Source: Pseudovirgaria hyperparasitica
Taxonomy: Eukaryota > Ascomycota > Dothideomycetes > Acrospermales > Acrospermaceae
Length of the DNA: 64,000 nt
NCBI RefSeq assembly: GCF_010093815.1
Contig: NW_022985550.1
Span: 2,350,055-2,414,054 of the forward strand
Direction: 5' to 3'
Made by a program: the position numbers and the translations under genes. Positions 34,512 to 44,989 of this stretch are shown here, piece by piece. The number at the start of each line of letters is the position of its first letter. Position 1 is the stretch's first letter. The notes under the pieces were generated by a model. That model was not told where the DNA came from. It worked only from the letters and a program-made list of their open reading frames with translations, and did no database searches.

Positions 34512-34606
34512 TATGTATGTATGTATGTATGTATGTATGTATGTATGTATGTATGTATGTATGTATGTATGTATGTATGTATGTATGTATGTATGTATGT
34601 ATGTAT
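34512..34606. repeat. (TATG)n microsatellite, about 24 units, starting at the gap
   Basis: Ninety-five bases of TATG begin directly after the Ns. The repeat differs from the CA tract on the other side, so the gap joins two different arrays. Confidence 0.98.
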
Positions 34607-35834
34607 ATGCACGTATATGTACGTATATATCTATCCATCTTCAACATCCTCGTGCGTCATGCAGCGCCGTTTAGCCTGCACACATGCAGGTCCAGAAGAT
34701 TGATAGGATGGAACGCTGATCGTGCTCTCCAACTGAGCGCTTCATGGATCTCTCCATCGTTCACGTGTACTATGCACACGTCCCACAACCTTGAAAGGCA
34801 GTGATTGGCCCATTGTTAAGCCAAGCATGTAGCTAAGCACTCGATCAGGTTATCCTGTCAATTGGACAGGTAATCGCGCGCCACCAGCCTTAGTATGAGA
34901 TGAATACGAGACCTACCTACTACTGTACCGTCATCCATACTTCGCTTCGGTCCTTCCCGCGCGCGAATCAGCAAGGGGGGTGGGTGGCAGTCGGAATGTC
35001 CGATGTCCCTGTCCCTATCCTTGTATACACTATACACAGCTAACCGGCACACACGCTGCATGCTGGTCAGTTCCATCCCCCAGATTATGGAGCTAGTTAT
35101 ATGACGGTAGGCTGATATGAATGTTATGATACTCGCGCGGATTTATCGTGAGACTGGGGAAATATGCAACAGGAGAATGTCTGCTTTTTCATTGTAGCGT
35201 GACTGCGTTGGGTGTCGATGGTGGGATGGCTTTTGCGCTGGAGTATTGGGTTGGAATAGGAGGTATGGCCAGTATGCTGAGGTAAGTGTGGCTGTTGGGC
35301 AAGTTCCACGAGGTAAAGTAGTCGTTTCGATTGGGTCGTACGTGAATTATGCTGGGAGCAATTCTGGATGTGATTTGCTTTACTCATACGTAGCACAGTT
35401 TATGTTGGAGACCAGACTATATCGACTTCTGCTTTCTGGTGGCCTCACTTCCATCTCCTTCTACTCTGGTTCTATGCTGAATAATACTGCGATAGTTAGC
35501 TGTGCAGCTTCTTTGTATTATAGAGAGTCAAGAGCCTGAGCTGGCTCATTGCTTTCAGATAACATATACTCCCAATCCATCTCTCAGCCCTCTTCACGAC
35601 GAAAACTGTAGTGTACATTCTTCATACTTCAAACGATGTTAAGGTCACTCTGTTCAGGCCAAAGCTGGCACTACCTCCGTTGACTTATAAAGCTACGCCC
35701 TTTCGTGGTAAAGCCTCCTTAAATTTCCACCTCTCTATCCACTACCATATCAACTTCTACAGTTTACACTTGATCTACTCAATCCAGGTCGACTGATCAC
35801 ACAACTCCCGTTCCAGCTAAGCCTATATCCACCA
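34607..35834. other. Intergenic 1.2 kb, no convincing gene
   Basis: ORFs up to 97 codons (35246-35539 plus) have no recognisable domain. The last ~80 bp before 35835 are pyrimidine-rich, as in fungal promoters. Confidence 0.45.
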
Positions 35835-36035
35835 ATGCCTCCCATTCAGAACACTAGCGTACACCCCACAATCTCCTCGCGGTCTCGTCTCTTCTCCTCT
35901 GATTCCAGGTGGGACCTGGGAGAGATCGCGATCATCGTACCTTCGTCAATAGTTTTTGTGCTAATGTGTGCATACTTCCTGAAGCGCTGGTGGCAGAAGA
36001 GAAAGAATAACAGTAAGGATGAGGCTATCAGCTGA
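35835..36035 (+). CDS. Putative single-pass membrane microprotein, 66 aa
   Basis: The ATG follows CCACCA. The N-terminal 25 residues are polar. A hydrophobic segment (EIAIIVPSSIVFVLMCAYFL, about residues 30-49) leads into a strongly basic stop-transfer stretch, KRWWQKRKNN. This arrangement predicts one membrane helix with a cytosolic basic tail. The family is unknown. Short length makes chance possible, but the upstream pyrimidine-rich leader and the tidy hydrophobic-basic order favour a real gene. Confidence 0.45.
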   Translation: MPPIQNTSVHPTISSRSRLFSSDSRWDLGEIAIIVPSSIVFVLMCAYFLKRWWQKRKNNSKDEAIS

Positions 36036-36597
36036 GCGTCTGCGACGTGTGATGCGATAGTTGTGCTTTGATTGTCTAGGCAAACTTGTTACGGTCGGCG
36101 GGTCTTTGTCTGTTTCTTGGTTGGATCATTAGTTCTGCTATGCATTTTACGTTGTTTACACAATCAATCGCACTGTCGGAATCTTTCTTCTATTAGCGTG
36201 GTTTCGCAGGCAGCTGGAGTCTGTCCATTATACGAATGCTCTGAGTCTCCAGATGTGGGAACTAGGAGATGTTGCAAATTGGAAGGCTTGAATGAATAGA
36301 ATGCAAGCAATCTGAAATTGACCACAACGACTTCTGATTTCTGTGCTGACTAACACCGCCACCATCCATGACGGTGGAGCGTGATCCATGTCCGCGATTG
36401 AAAGTCTTACACTAGCATTGATCAGCAAACTGTGCCAAGAACTAGCGGGGCAAGCAGCAGCCGGAGCCCCGCTTTTCTATCGTAGCTCTCCAATGTCTCC
36501 ACCATTGCCCATAGTTACAAAGAGCTTAGAGATGGATCGGTAACGCCAACAGAATGCGCTGGAGGCGCCATGAAGACGTCCGCCGACCCGACTAGGC
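36036..36597. other. Intergenic 0.56 kb, no gene seen
   Basis: This lies between the microprotein and the pirin promoter. ORF 36072-36299 is Cys-rich but lacks any known pattern. Confidence 0.4.
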
Positions 36598-36605
36598 TAT
36601 ATAAA
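36598..36605 (+). promoter_or_regulatory. TATA box of the pirin gene
   Basis: TATATAAA lies 49 bp before the pirin ATG at 36647, close enough to imply a short leader of about 20 nt. Confidence 0.6.
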
Positions 36606-36646
36606 CACCCTCGAGAGCACCGAGCGGTCGAAAGAAGATTTCCTAA

Positions 36647-37642
36647 ATGACAGACACATCAACCAAGCCAACTCAGCGAGAGTCGCACGTCCAAGCAGCA
36701 TCAGCACTCAAGACCGTTCTCGCTACATTCATAGTCTTACTAGCTATCACACTGGCGTTCACGCCTCCTATACGTAGCTCCCTTACCAAGTTCCTCCCTC
36801 GATCCTTCTCGCAAGCACTTCGGACAATGTCCACCAACACTAGCACATCACCTGCGCTCAAGATCACGAAGCGTCCGTGGGCCGAGCGTGGACATGCCGA
36901 TCATGGCTGGCTGTATAGCTTCCACACATTCTCATTCGCCTCATACTACTCACCCGAGCATGAGTCCTTCGGGCCCCTCCGTGTGATCAACGAAGATCGC
37001 GTGGAGAAGGGCACCGGGTTTGGCACGCACTCCCATGCAGAGTTCCTCATCTGGTCATATATTGTGTCCGGGGAACTAGAGCACAAGGACAGCATGGGAA
37101 ACCTTGAGATTCTGAAGCGCGGCGAAGTCCAGTTTACAAGCGCCGGTACCGGCATCCGGCACAGCGAGTACAATAGGAATAAAAAAGACGATGTTCACTT
37201 CTTGCAGATCTGGGCAAAGCCGAATGTCCGGAGACTGAGCCCGAGCTACTGCACGAGAAAGTATACAGACGAGATGAAAACGGATAAGTTGCTCAGGATC
37301 ATGGAGAGTGCGGATAGGCATAGCGGAAAGGATGGAGAGGCAGAGCCTATATCGATGCATGCTGATCTCAGCATGGACGCGAGCATCCTGACACCTGGAA
37401 AGAGTGTGGAGCATGAAATTGTGAAAGACGGCCCCAGGAAAGTGTATCTGCATGTTATCATGACAGATCGCAAACAGCCGTCCAGCGGTGGTATGAAGAT
37501 TAAAGTTGGAAGTGTCGAGCTCGGAGAAGGAGATGGAGCGTACATCGATGGAGCAAGCGGACCTGGCAAGATCGTTGTCGAAAGCACTGGAGACAAGCCT
37601 GCCGAGTTTCTGCTCTTCGACATGGGCGTCGATGAGTCGTGA
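36647..37642 (+). CDS. Pirin-family protein with N-terminal membrane anchor, 331 aa
   Basis: Pirins are iron-binding bicupins that act as transcription co-regulators or quercetinase-like dioxygenases. The four ligands match human pirin H56/H58/H101/E103: H128, H130 (FGTHSHAEF), H172 and E174 (GIRHSEY), with the same spacing. Around them stand GELEHKDSMGN and KRGEVQFTSAGTGI. Unusually, residues 22-39 (KTVLATFIVLLAITLAF) form a hydrophobic helix before the pirin fold. An internal Met61 (MSTNTSTSPALKITKRPW) would start a soluble form of ordinary length. Single exon. Reaction unknown. Confidence 0.92.
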   Translation: MTDTSTKPTQRESHVQAASALKTVLATFIVLLAITLAFTPPIRSSLTKFLPRSFSQALRTMSTNTSTSPALKITKRPWAERGHADHGWLYSFHTFSFASYYSPEHESFGPLRVINEDRVEKGTGFGTHSHAEFLIWSYIVSGELEHKDSMGNLEILKRGEVQFTSAGTGIRHSEYNRNKKDDVHFLQIWAKPNVRRLSPSYCTRKYTDEMKTDKLLRIMESADRHSGKDGEAEPISMHADLSMDASILTPGKSVEHEIVKDGPRKVYLHVIMTDRKQPSSGGMKIKVGSVELGEGDGAYIDGASGPGKIVVESTGDKPAEFLLFDMGVDES

Positions 37643-37733
37643 GTGGTATATGTTTCTAGTTCTCTACAAGATATGATGTGTATAGCCTTCATAAAACGAT
37701 GTACTTTCAAACCGGGTATTTTACTGGTCCCAT

Positions 37734-38313
37734 CTATGCACTACTTTCCTTCCTCATAGCATCCTCCAAATGCCCCTTGAACCTCCCATGCACCCCCTCC
37801 CAATTGGCCTCACATTTTGCCTTCACCGTCCCCACAATCAGCCTACTCCCCTTGATCTCCACCTCTTCCACCAACCACAACCTCTCCCCTCCACCCTCCC
37901 TCACCCCAACCTCATCGCCCTCTCTCACACTCCAAATACTCGTCTGCACCAAGCCCAGCGGCGCCCGAATGATCCACTCCAAGCACCCCTCCGCCGGATT
38001 GCTCATCTGCGCCTCAAAGCTCACCGTGGAGTCCCACAGGCCACGCGGCAGCGCATGCATGATGTCGGTTACCTTGTACAGCTTGGCATGGGGCGCGTTC
38101 TCAAGGGTGGGCAGTTCGACGTAGGTGGAGAGCTCCGGGTCGAGGCGGATTAGCAGGTCGTGGTTGCGCAGGAGGCTGTCGACGAGGGCTTTGGAGGCGC
38201 CGGGCGGGAGGAGGGAGGAGCTTTTGAGGGTGGCGGAGGTGTTTAGGACTGCGATTCGGGGAGAGGTTAGTTCGAGGGATTCAAGGTGGTAGAGAGATGT
38301 GCGGACTGTTCAT
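37734..38313 (-). CDS. Small DUF7053-like protein, probably 2 exons, 173 aa
   Basis: The main exon is 37734-38248. It reads LNTSATLKSSSLLPPGASK, then KLYKVTDIMHALPRGLWDS and CLEWIIRAPLGLVQTSIW. This order resembles small fungal proteins grouped as DUF7053; that name is from memory, not a search. There is no in-frame ATG before the start of homology. A likely first exon is 38307-38313 (ATGAACA), spliced over 38249-38306. The acceptor CGCAG and branch AACTAACC are good, but the donor GTCCGC is weak, so the first residues are doubtful. The gene converges on pirin with 91 bp between stops. Confidence 0.65.
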
Positions 38314-39658
38314 GGTGTGGTGATTGGGTGGTGGTTCTGGTGGTGTTGTGGAACGTGTGTGTTGTGTTATGGGGACTGGGGGTTGAGTATGTGGTGAAGG
38401 GATGGTGGGGCTGTGGAGAGAGCTATGACCAGGGCCTGGTGCAGGGGTTGTATAGCACTCTCGCTCGTATGACATGTACGCTGTGTATGACATAGATCTT
38501 TGTCTTGAGAGGGTACTAGATCTATATTGGTCTATCTTGATATGGTAATGTAAGGTACGGACAGTTGGAATAAACATGGTCAGACTCAAGTAGCTATTGG
38601 AATCGGGAGTGGACAATGTCTCCCAGCGAGATAAGTTCATCTATAAATAGAAGAACTATGGGTTGTTATTAGAAGACAGTGCTGGATCCGAAATGAATGC
38701 CAGTTTCGTGTTTGGTAGAGATAGATAATGCGTTACATAAGATTGGTGGTGTATATGAAAAGGGTGAAGCCGTCGATGTAATCTAAATACTTTATGCGGT
38801 CTAAATATAGCATCATGACATGGATGTTTCAGTGTGAATTGAGAATTCGGCCATGAGCAGATGTTGACGAAGAATGAAGTGATTCAAGTACCGATGGGAA
38901 TAGATCGAATATGCATGCCATGGAGCTGCGGGCTTGACGCGATGGAGTGCATAGATAATTAGATAGATAGGTAGGTGAGATTTAAAAAGGGTAGACGTAC
39001 TGAGACATACGCCCAGCGCGCACACTCCTCAGACCGCAGTACAAGCTCACTCACCCTTCACCACGGAACACGAAAAACGCCTCCGTCTTGCATGAGAAAA
39101 GGGCGAAGGCTGTCGATTAATTGGCCAAACGATTGCCTGATCGCTGCAATCAGGCCCAACCATTGCTATATTCATATCATATTCTTATCTGGTCTATACA
39201 GGGACCCTTACGCACACAGATTAGATGGCAGATCGTCCTGGTCGACCGGCCAAGCGGTTACGCCGGCTGAGCACCGAGGATTCAGAGGCCGGCGATGCGG
39301 TCGTGTCTCAAAGCGGTACGAGTAAGGCGGGAAGAGGGTCAGTCGTGCGCCTTTTCTTTTCGAAAACAAAACTGTCCAGAGCATTCCTCAGCTTCCTTCA
39401 CTCAACATCCCCACTTCTGCCTGTACGACAGCAACTCGCATACACTCAGCTTCACAAACACCACGCAAATACCTCCTATTCATTTTGCCCCCTTTGAATA
39501 CTCTCACCAGTCAACTCCCTACAAGCCACCTATCTATCCGTTTCATGTCACAGCTTCAATCGCGTTCCCTCGACACTGTAATTTGAACACTGCTGTACGC
39601 AAGTTGCGACAAGAAAAGAGCACAATCTCACCTCACCTCACCTCAACTCAACTCAAAC
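38314..39658. other. Divergent promoter region, DUF7053-like gene to IES2
   Basis: This region is 1.3 kb. An ATG ORF at 39225-39497 begins MADRPGRPAKRLRRLS, an AT-hook-like GRP core with basic arms, but its second half looks non-coding. It could be an upstream ORF or an unspliced first exon. Just before 39659 lies a repeated CTCA/CCTCA tract. Confidence 0.4.
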
Positions 39659-41019
39659 ATGCCTCGATTACGCAGGCGCAGCAATAATCTGACTCCCTCT
39701 GCTTCCAGCACACGCCCAGCCGCCACCAGCAACTACAGTATGTCACGCCCACGACGCGGAGCGGCAGCAGCAGCAGCAGCAGCCGCGTCTGTCTCAGCAA
39801 CAGTCGACCGCGAGGGCTCTAGCTCCCGGTCCCGCTCAGCATCACCAGAGAGAAAGCGCCTCCGTCTAACTGTCAAAGCAGCTCCTAGCAAACTACGCGA
39901 AGCGACCTCGTCGAATACAAGATCATCGGGTGGACGAACAAGCCTGCTACGAGGCAGGAGTAAGAAGACGGTTGTAGAAGAGTCGAGCGAAGAAGAAGAA
40001 GAAGAGGATGAGGACGAAGACGAAATGGACGCCGACGCCGACGAAGACGTTGAAATGGACGACCAGGACGACGACGATGATGACGACGATGAAGAAGATG
40101 CTGATGGCGAAGAAGACGAGCCCGTCGCCCCGACACCCGCCGCCGTTGCCGCATCGCGCAAGATACTGAAGCCCAGCGTCATAGTGACACTGCCACGAAA
40201 ATTACTACCTGTAGAGGCGAAAGAGATAGCAATGGGTGATGCTTCCGACGACGAAGAACTGTCGGAGCTCGACTCCGACGAGGCCGAGGACATGGAGGAA
40301 GACGAAGAGCTAGGCGAGGAAGATGCAGAAGGAGAAGAAGAACCTGGCGAGGAAGACGCAGAAGGAGAAGATGAAGAGCTAGACAGCGATGAGGATGGCG
40401 CTTCAGAAGGTGGTACGCCTGACATGAGCAAGCTCACCCGGAGACAGCGTGCTGTATACGATGAGAGCTTAGAAGGAGGACTTATGGCCTTGTCCAACGG
40501 TACGTCTGATCTATGGCTTCTACTTTCAATCCTATAGCTAATTCGAACACGCAACAGAGGCTCAAAAGAAGAAGCATCTGACGGCCGAGGAACTGACCAT
40601 GCGCCGCGCAGAGATGGCACGGCGACGCAAGAACCTGAGTGAGAAGCGCAACGAGGAAGAAAAGGTATCATCACGCCCAAAACCTGTAATCCCATTCAAT
40701 TATAATTACACGACACTAACAAACCCAGATGGACACCATCAACCGTCTCCTTAAAAAGCAAGCCCCCAAGCGTCGCGGCAAAGCAGCCAAAGAACCAACA
40801 ACCGCCGCAGATGCCGGCGACTCTGGAGCAGAAGATCTAGAACCGGAACCGGAGAGAGCACCCGCGCTCTACACTCACTATATCCAGAACGCAGACGGCG
40901 TGTCTCTCGGGGTACCGCACGAATGGCTTGATAGTCCGTTCGGCACGACGTTTGCAAACCCGGTCAAGGCTCAGTCTTCCAGGCCGTTCACTGGAAGGAT
41001 GGTGGAGGAAGTTAGCTGA
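39659..41019 (+). CDS. IES2: INO80 chromatin-remodelling complex subunit (Ies2/INO80B, PAPA-1-like), 3 exons, 412 aa
   Basis: Ies2 activates the Ino80 ATPase that slides nucleosomes and exchanges H2A.Z. Exons: 39659-40499, 40558-40664 and 40729-41019. Introns are 58 and 64 bp. The N terminus is basic with SRPRRG, a poly-Ala run and SR repeats. A long acidic Asp/Glu tract covers about residues 108-265. The conserved part is KLTRRQRAVYD, then ALSN|EAQKKKHLTAEE, MRRAEMARRRKNLSEKRNEEEK| and MDTINRLLKKQAPKRR, the PAPA-1-type helix rebuilt across both introns. The family normally ends with a small zinc finger; none is obvious here. Confidence 0.85.
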
Positions 41020-41765
41020 AGTCGTTTCTTACACCATTCACATGGAAAACTTGCAGCAGGACTGCCCTCCCATATGAGTGAGAGGCGCAGCAAAAAGGGA
41101 GCAGCAGCAGCAGCAGCATCTTGAATACATAAAACATTGAAAATATAGCATTTATTTGGCATGGCAGCTGATGCTGATATTAGCTAGGAGGCAACTTATA
41201 TTTTGTTTTAAATCTAAGAGCAGCGACTGTCCTAGTACTTGAACTTGGATCACTGTTCCTCTGACGAGTTTCCACCTTCTCGCCATCTTGATTATTTCTC
41301 TTTGAAAGTGACACGTTTAGTGCGAAGCCAGTTTTTTTGTACGCAGACTCGACGGTACGTACGTACACAAGTCCATATGTTCCTTTTTGAAAGTGTTGCA
41401 AACATCAGTTGGTAAGATTCGAGAGTCACGCCGCGCGGTATTGTTGCAAGTAGAAGAGAGCTTCAGGGCACGAACGAGCACACAAGATATATAAAAACGC
41501 AGCACAGCATCGAGAACAAGGCATGAAGTGTAATCTGTATTGCATACCGATACTTCTTTCTCGACGACGAACAAACAAAGCCAAACATGTATACTCATGC
41601 ACGTACCATACATGACGGAGCTGACCGAGAATGGAGACTCCTACACCGACGCCAACGCTAAAAGAACAGGCAATCCGGATTGTTAAAAAGAAAAGGAAAG
41701 AGAGAGAAAAAACAGTTCCATGGGCGCAGACAGTCCTGTTGCCAATATTCTTATTTATATCCCCT
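41020..41765. other. Convergent 3' region, IES2 and Atos-like gene
   Basis: This 746-bp stretch between two stop codons holds the 3' UTRs. It includes a CAG repeat (41101-41116). No gene was recognised. Confidence 0.5.
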
Positions 41766-44156
41766 TCACATGTCCAAGCCTCTCAGTTTACGCGCCAGAA
41801 GCCCCTCACCAGCGAGGCGAGACTGTTGCGATCCAGGGCTGGTATAGCCAGATACACCCCTTGTAAACTTCTCGTACGCCTCCTCTGCGCCAGGAGATTG
41901 GGGTGACGACGTTGAGTTCGAGTTTGGGCGAGATCTATCCTCCGATCTCTCTAGGCATGATCGCGTCTGAAACGGGTCGAACGTCGGCGAGTCTACCTCC
42001 ATCGGGTCGTTTGTCGATTGCTGGCCGCGACTGGAGGGTCTCGATTGTAGAGTATCAAGCTTGGAGAGACTGAAGGGGACAGGACTAAAAGACGGAGAAA
42101 AGGTGGTGTAGGGTGAGGACCGTGGATATGCGTTTGTGGGCGTGTGAGCTCCAAAACCATCCATGTTTTCGAGCATATGTTGCGATAGTGCGAAGCCGGA
42201 GCTCCTTCGGCGGTTGGCGATGTCTGATGTGAGCTGAGTTGCTGCAGCTGACGGTGCTGTGAAGGACATGGAATCTCTTGACGGTTTGTACAGGCTGTAG
42301 CGTGGCTCTGGTAGCTGGACTTCGTTGCGAAGTTTCTCCTTCCCATCAGGTACTCGATTAGCGAAAACCACCCGGACTCCCTTGTACAGATAGTATTTGT
42401 TCTGGCTAGGGCAGCATATATTAAGATGTATGAGGTAGCGTAAAACCGGGCGGTCATTCGGGTCGTCTGAATGTGACAAAGAAGCCTCTGGGCGATCCGT
42501 ACCGTAGTTTTTACGAGCAGCTACTGGCATATCAAGAATCGGACCGGCGGAGTAAGATCTTTGGCGTATGAAAGTTTTCTGCCCGGGCTCCATATCACTG
42601 AGGTCATACGGTACGAGGAAAAGCTTTACTGCTGTCTTGTTTGGGTTCTTGATCACAATCTGCAGTTGGCCCTGCTGTGGAATGCGGTAGCATCCTCCAG
42701 GAGGAGCCCTGGGTGAAGCAGACCGCCGCTTCCTTTTCTCCTGCTTGCGCTGCTTATTACTTGCTTCGGCAGCATCATTTGAGCCAGCAGGTGGTGTCTG
42801 AGTTCCAGCTTGCACAGCTGCTTTGTTACGCTTCCGTCGCCGAGATTTGTCGTCCATCTCTTCTGGCGGTTTCAGTGAATGTTCCAGATCTATCAGACCT
42901 ACGTAAGGACTCGGAGAATCATCAGCCACTCTCCCAGTCCCCGAGTTGTAACTGTAGAAAACGGCAGGGAATGGTACTGTGACGTGTGGGGGACATTTCA
43001 AGTTTGCTCTACAGTGTCCTTTGCCCAGAACGCCGATTTGCGCAAGAAAGTTTAGGGGTTTTGACGGAGTTGTGGACATGCGCCCACGAAGGATTGATTC
43101 TTCATACGATCCAACCATAGGAGCATGGTGAAGTGGTGATATCTCTGATGAAATAGATGGTCTGCGCGGACTCAATAAAGGCGTTTGTGGCGTGGAATTG
43201 GAATATAAATTGGGGACGTTGCTGAGTGATCGTCTGGGCTGGTGTGCCTGGTAAGGATAAGTACCTTCCCGTCTGAGGGAGGGTAAATGGCGCGCAGTAG
43301 GCGTGGACGTCACGCTAGAGGAACGAAGAGTCTGAAAAGAATGTGGTGAGAAGGTATGGCGCCTACTCTCCTTTGTAGGGCTCCTGGACATCATCTGAGG
43401 CTTTGGGGAGAAGTCAAGATCGGTGTTGTTCGACTGCTGAACCAGGGGACTTGTTGGTGGCAGCAGCATAACGCTTGACAAGGAAGTCTGGGAGATGTTT
43501 CGATTTCGAGTTTCCCCAGAAAACCTCTGATAGACGGCATCCATATGGCCAGAGTTTGCGGCCACATTTGCAGATGGGTGAGCGGAAATTGGAAAGTCCC
43601 GATGCCATGGCACGGTTGGAGAAGTAGCGATGGCACTTACTGAGCCGCCCCCCTCTTTCGCAGAGTCTTTGTATGGTCGAAAGTCTCCAGAGTGCAGGGC
43701 TGATCTGGGTCGCTCAATCTGCAGGCCAACCTCATTGCTGCTCGGTGCAGGCTGGGCCTCGGTCCCGGACTTTGGGGATGTCTTCAGTTCCAGCGCGGGC
43801 AGAAGAGGAGAACCAGAAGGTCTGGGAGAGCTTGTGCGAGATATTGGCGATGCCCTTCCGTCCGAACCAACATTTCGACGCTGCAACGTAGGACTCTTCT
43901 GTCTCTTTATCCGTTCTATAAGCTCTTCTCGACTCATATTCTGCCTCCCTTCCAGACTGGACATGACTTGGACATTACTGAGCGCTGTAGTCCCTGGGTG
44001 CTCATCATTCTGCTTTCTCTCCTGACTCCCTGCTCTTGAAGCTCCTTTTGAGCTTATTCTAGCCAGTAGAGGACTCCTCACCTCATGAGGAGCGGATTGC
44101 TCCCCAGTATCGGGACTCTGGGGCGCGAAGGTGTGCCCGTCGTGGAATATGGGCAT
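41766..44156 (-). CDS. Atos-family protein (FAM214/DUF4210 type), 796 aa
   Basis: Atos proteins in animals are nuclear transcriptional regulators; the fungal members are linked to meiosis and chromosome segregation mainly by domain name. The first ~340 residues are Ser/Pro-rich and disordered, with RTSSPRPSGSP-like repeats. The Atos conserved block starts near residue 347: GSYEESILRGRMSTTPSKPL, followed by NFLAQIGVLGKG and CPPHVTVPFPAVFYSY. A basic insert (KSRRRKRNK, KQRKQEKRKRR) may be a nuclear signal. A second conserved block follows: GCYRIPQQGQLQIVIKNPN, then RYLIHLNICCPSQNKYYLY and VRVVFANRVPDGKEKLRNE. No intron is required. Confidence 0.85.
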   Translation of the reverse strand: MPIFHDGHTFAPQSPDTGEQSAPHEVRSPLLARISSKGASRAGSQERKQNDEHPGTTALSNVQVMSSLEGRQNMSREELIERIKRQKSPTLQRRNVGSDGRASPISRTSSPRPSGSPLLPALELKTSPKSGTEAQPAPSSNEVGLQIERPRSALHSGDFRPYKDSAKEGGGSVSAIATSPTVPWHRDFPISAHPSANVAANSGHMDAVYQRFSGETRNRNISQTSLSSVMLLPPTSPLVQQSNNTDLDFSPKPQMMSRSPTKESRRHTFSPHSFQTLRSSSVTSTPTARHLPSLRREGTYPYQAHQPRRSLSNVPNLYSNSTPQTPLLSPRRPSISSEISPLHHAPMVGSYEESILRGRMSTTPSKPLNFLAQIGVLGKGHCRANLKCPPHVTVPFPAVFYSYNSGTGRVADDSPSPYVGLIDLEHSLKPPEEMDDKSRRRKRNKAAVQAGTQTPPAGSNDAAEASNKQRKQEKRKRRSASPRAPPGGCYRIPQQGQLQIVIKNPNKTAVKLFLVPYDLSDMEPGQKTFIRQRSYSAGPILDMPVAARKNYGTDRPEASLSHSDDPNDRPVLRYLIHLNICCPSQNKYYLYKGVRVVFANRVPDGKEKLRNEVQLPEPRYSLYKPSRDSMSFTAPSAAATQLTSDIANRRRSSGFALSQHMLENMDGFGAHTPTNAYPRSSPYTTFSPSFSPVPFSLSKLDTLQSRPSSRGQQSTNDPMEVDSPTFDPFQTRSCLERSEDRSRPNSNSTSSPQSPGAEEAYEKFTRGVSGYTSPGSQQSRLAGEGLLARKLRGLDM

Positions 44157-44989
44157 GGTTGGATAGCGCTTGACTGGTATGTCATGAGGACGGCTTGTCG
44201 TTATATGCTGTCCAGGTATCTGTATTTCACACAGCTCTCAATCTAGAGTGTGAATGTTTAAGAACAAGCGTCAGAGTAGTAGAGTTGATTAACGGAAGAT
44301 CGACGTGCGGTTAGGCTTATAGCGGCGTAGATCATGCGTAATTATACATAGGGAGGCGGTGTGAAGACGACAGAGAGCTCGTTGGAAGCATGTCCAATGC
44401 TCCGATCTATACCACACGGCAGGCGACGTGAAGCTGGAGTGGTGAGTTATGAAGAATGAATGAGGTCTGAGGACCGAGGAGGAGTCAAGCGGCAGTAGTA
44501 ATGACGCGAGCGACGAGACCTGCTGCGGAACCGCACCCTGTTGGGCGGGCTAGAGAGCGACAGGCAGTGGTCACACGCATGTCAATGCGTTGTTTTTTAC
44601 TTTTGCAGCGGCCCTGAGTGTATTCCTCGCCCACGTGCATAGCTGAGACTGGCCATCTGCAGCATTTTTGTGTTTGATACGTAGCATTGTTTCCTCGTGT
44701 AATACCTCGAGACGAAGACGATTGCAGAGTTGACAAAGTTGGAGCTGGAATGGAGCAGCTGGAGCTTTGGGGGGGGAACTTTATCGCCTGTTATCGCCTG
44801 TTATCAGGGTCCTCACCCGCCAAATTTAGCTAGCCTTAGCTGGCATTAGTCACTATTTTAGCGTCCAGGGCCCCCCAGCCCCGCACCATCGCCGCCCAGT
44901 TTAGCGTCGAGTATCCGATACTTACCAAGCTTTTGGCGCGAAATCTCGTCACTCTCTGCACGCCCATCGCAATATACACCACAACAATA
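44157..44989. other. Divergent promoter, Atos-like gene and FYV7
   Basis: This 833-bp region has no gene. It contains the 10-bp-spaced GATA cluster listed separately, and the minus ORF 44485-44736 appears to be chance. Confidence 0.5.
44781..44805 (-). promoter_or_regulatory. Three GATA sites at 10-bp spacing
   Basis: TTATC occurs at 44781, 44791 and 44801 within a repeated TTATCGCCTG. Read on the minus strand these are TGATAA, CGATAA and CGATAA. One-turn spacing places all three on the same DNA face, 185-205 bp before the FYV7 ATG. GATA factors of the AreA/NIT2 type bind such sites; occupancy here is inferred. Confidence 0.45.

Noticed and set aside
34080-34703. Long ORFs on both strands through the gap
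   Set aside because: They are made of CA and TATG repeats plus translated Ns; no coding meaning.
39733-40695. 320-codon Ser-rich minus ORF
   Set aside because: Antisense shadow of the Asp/Glu codons of IES2.
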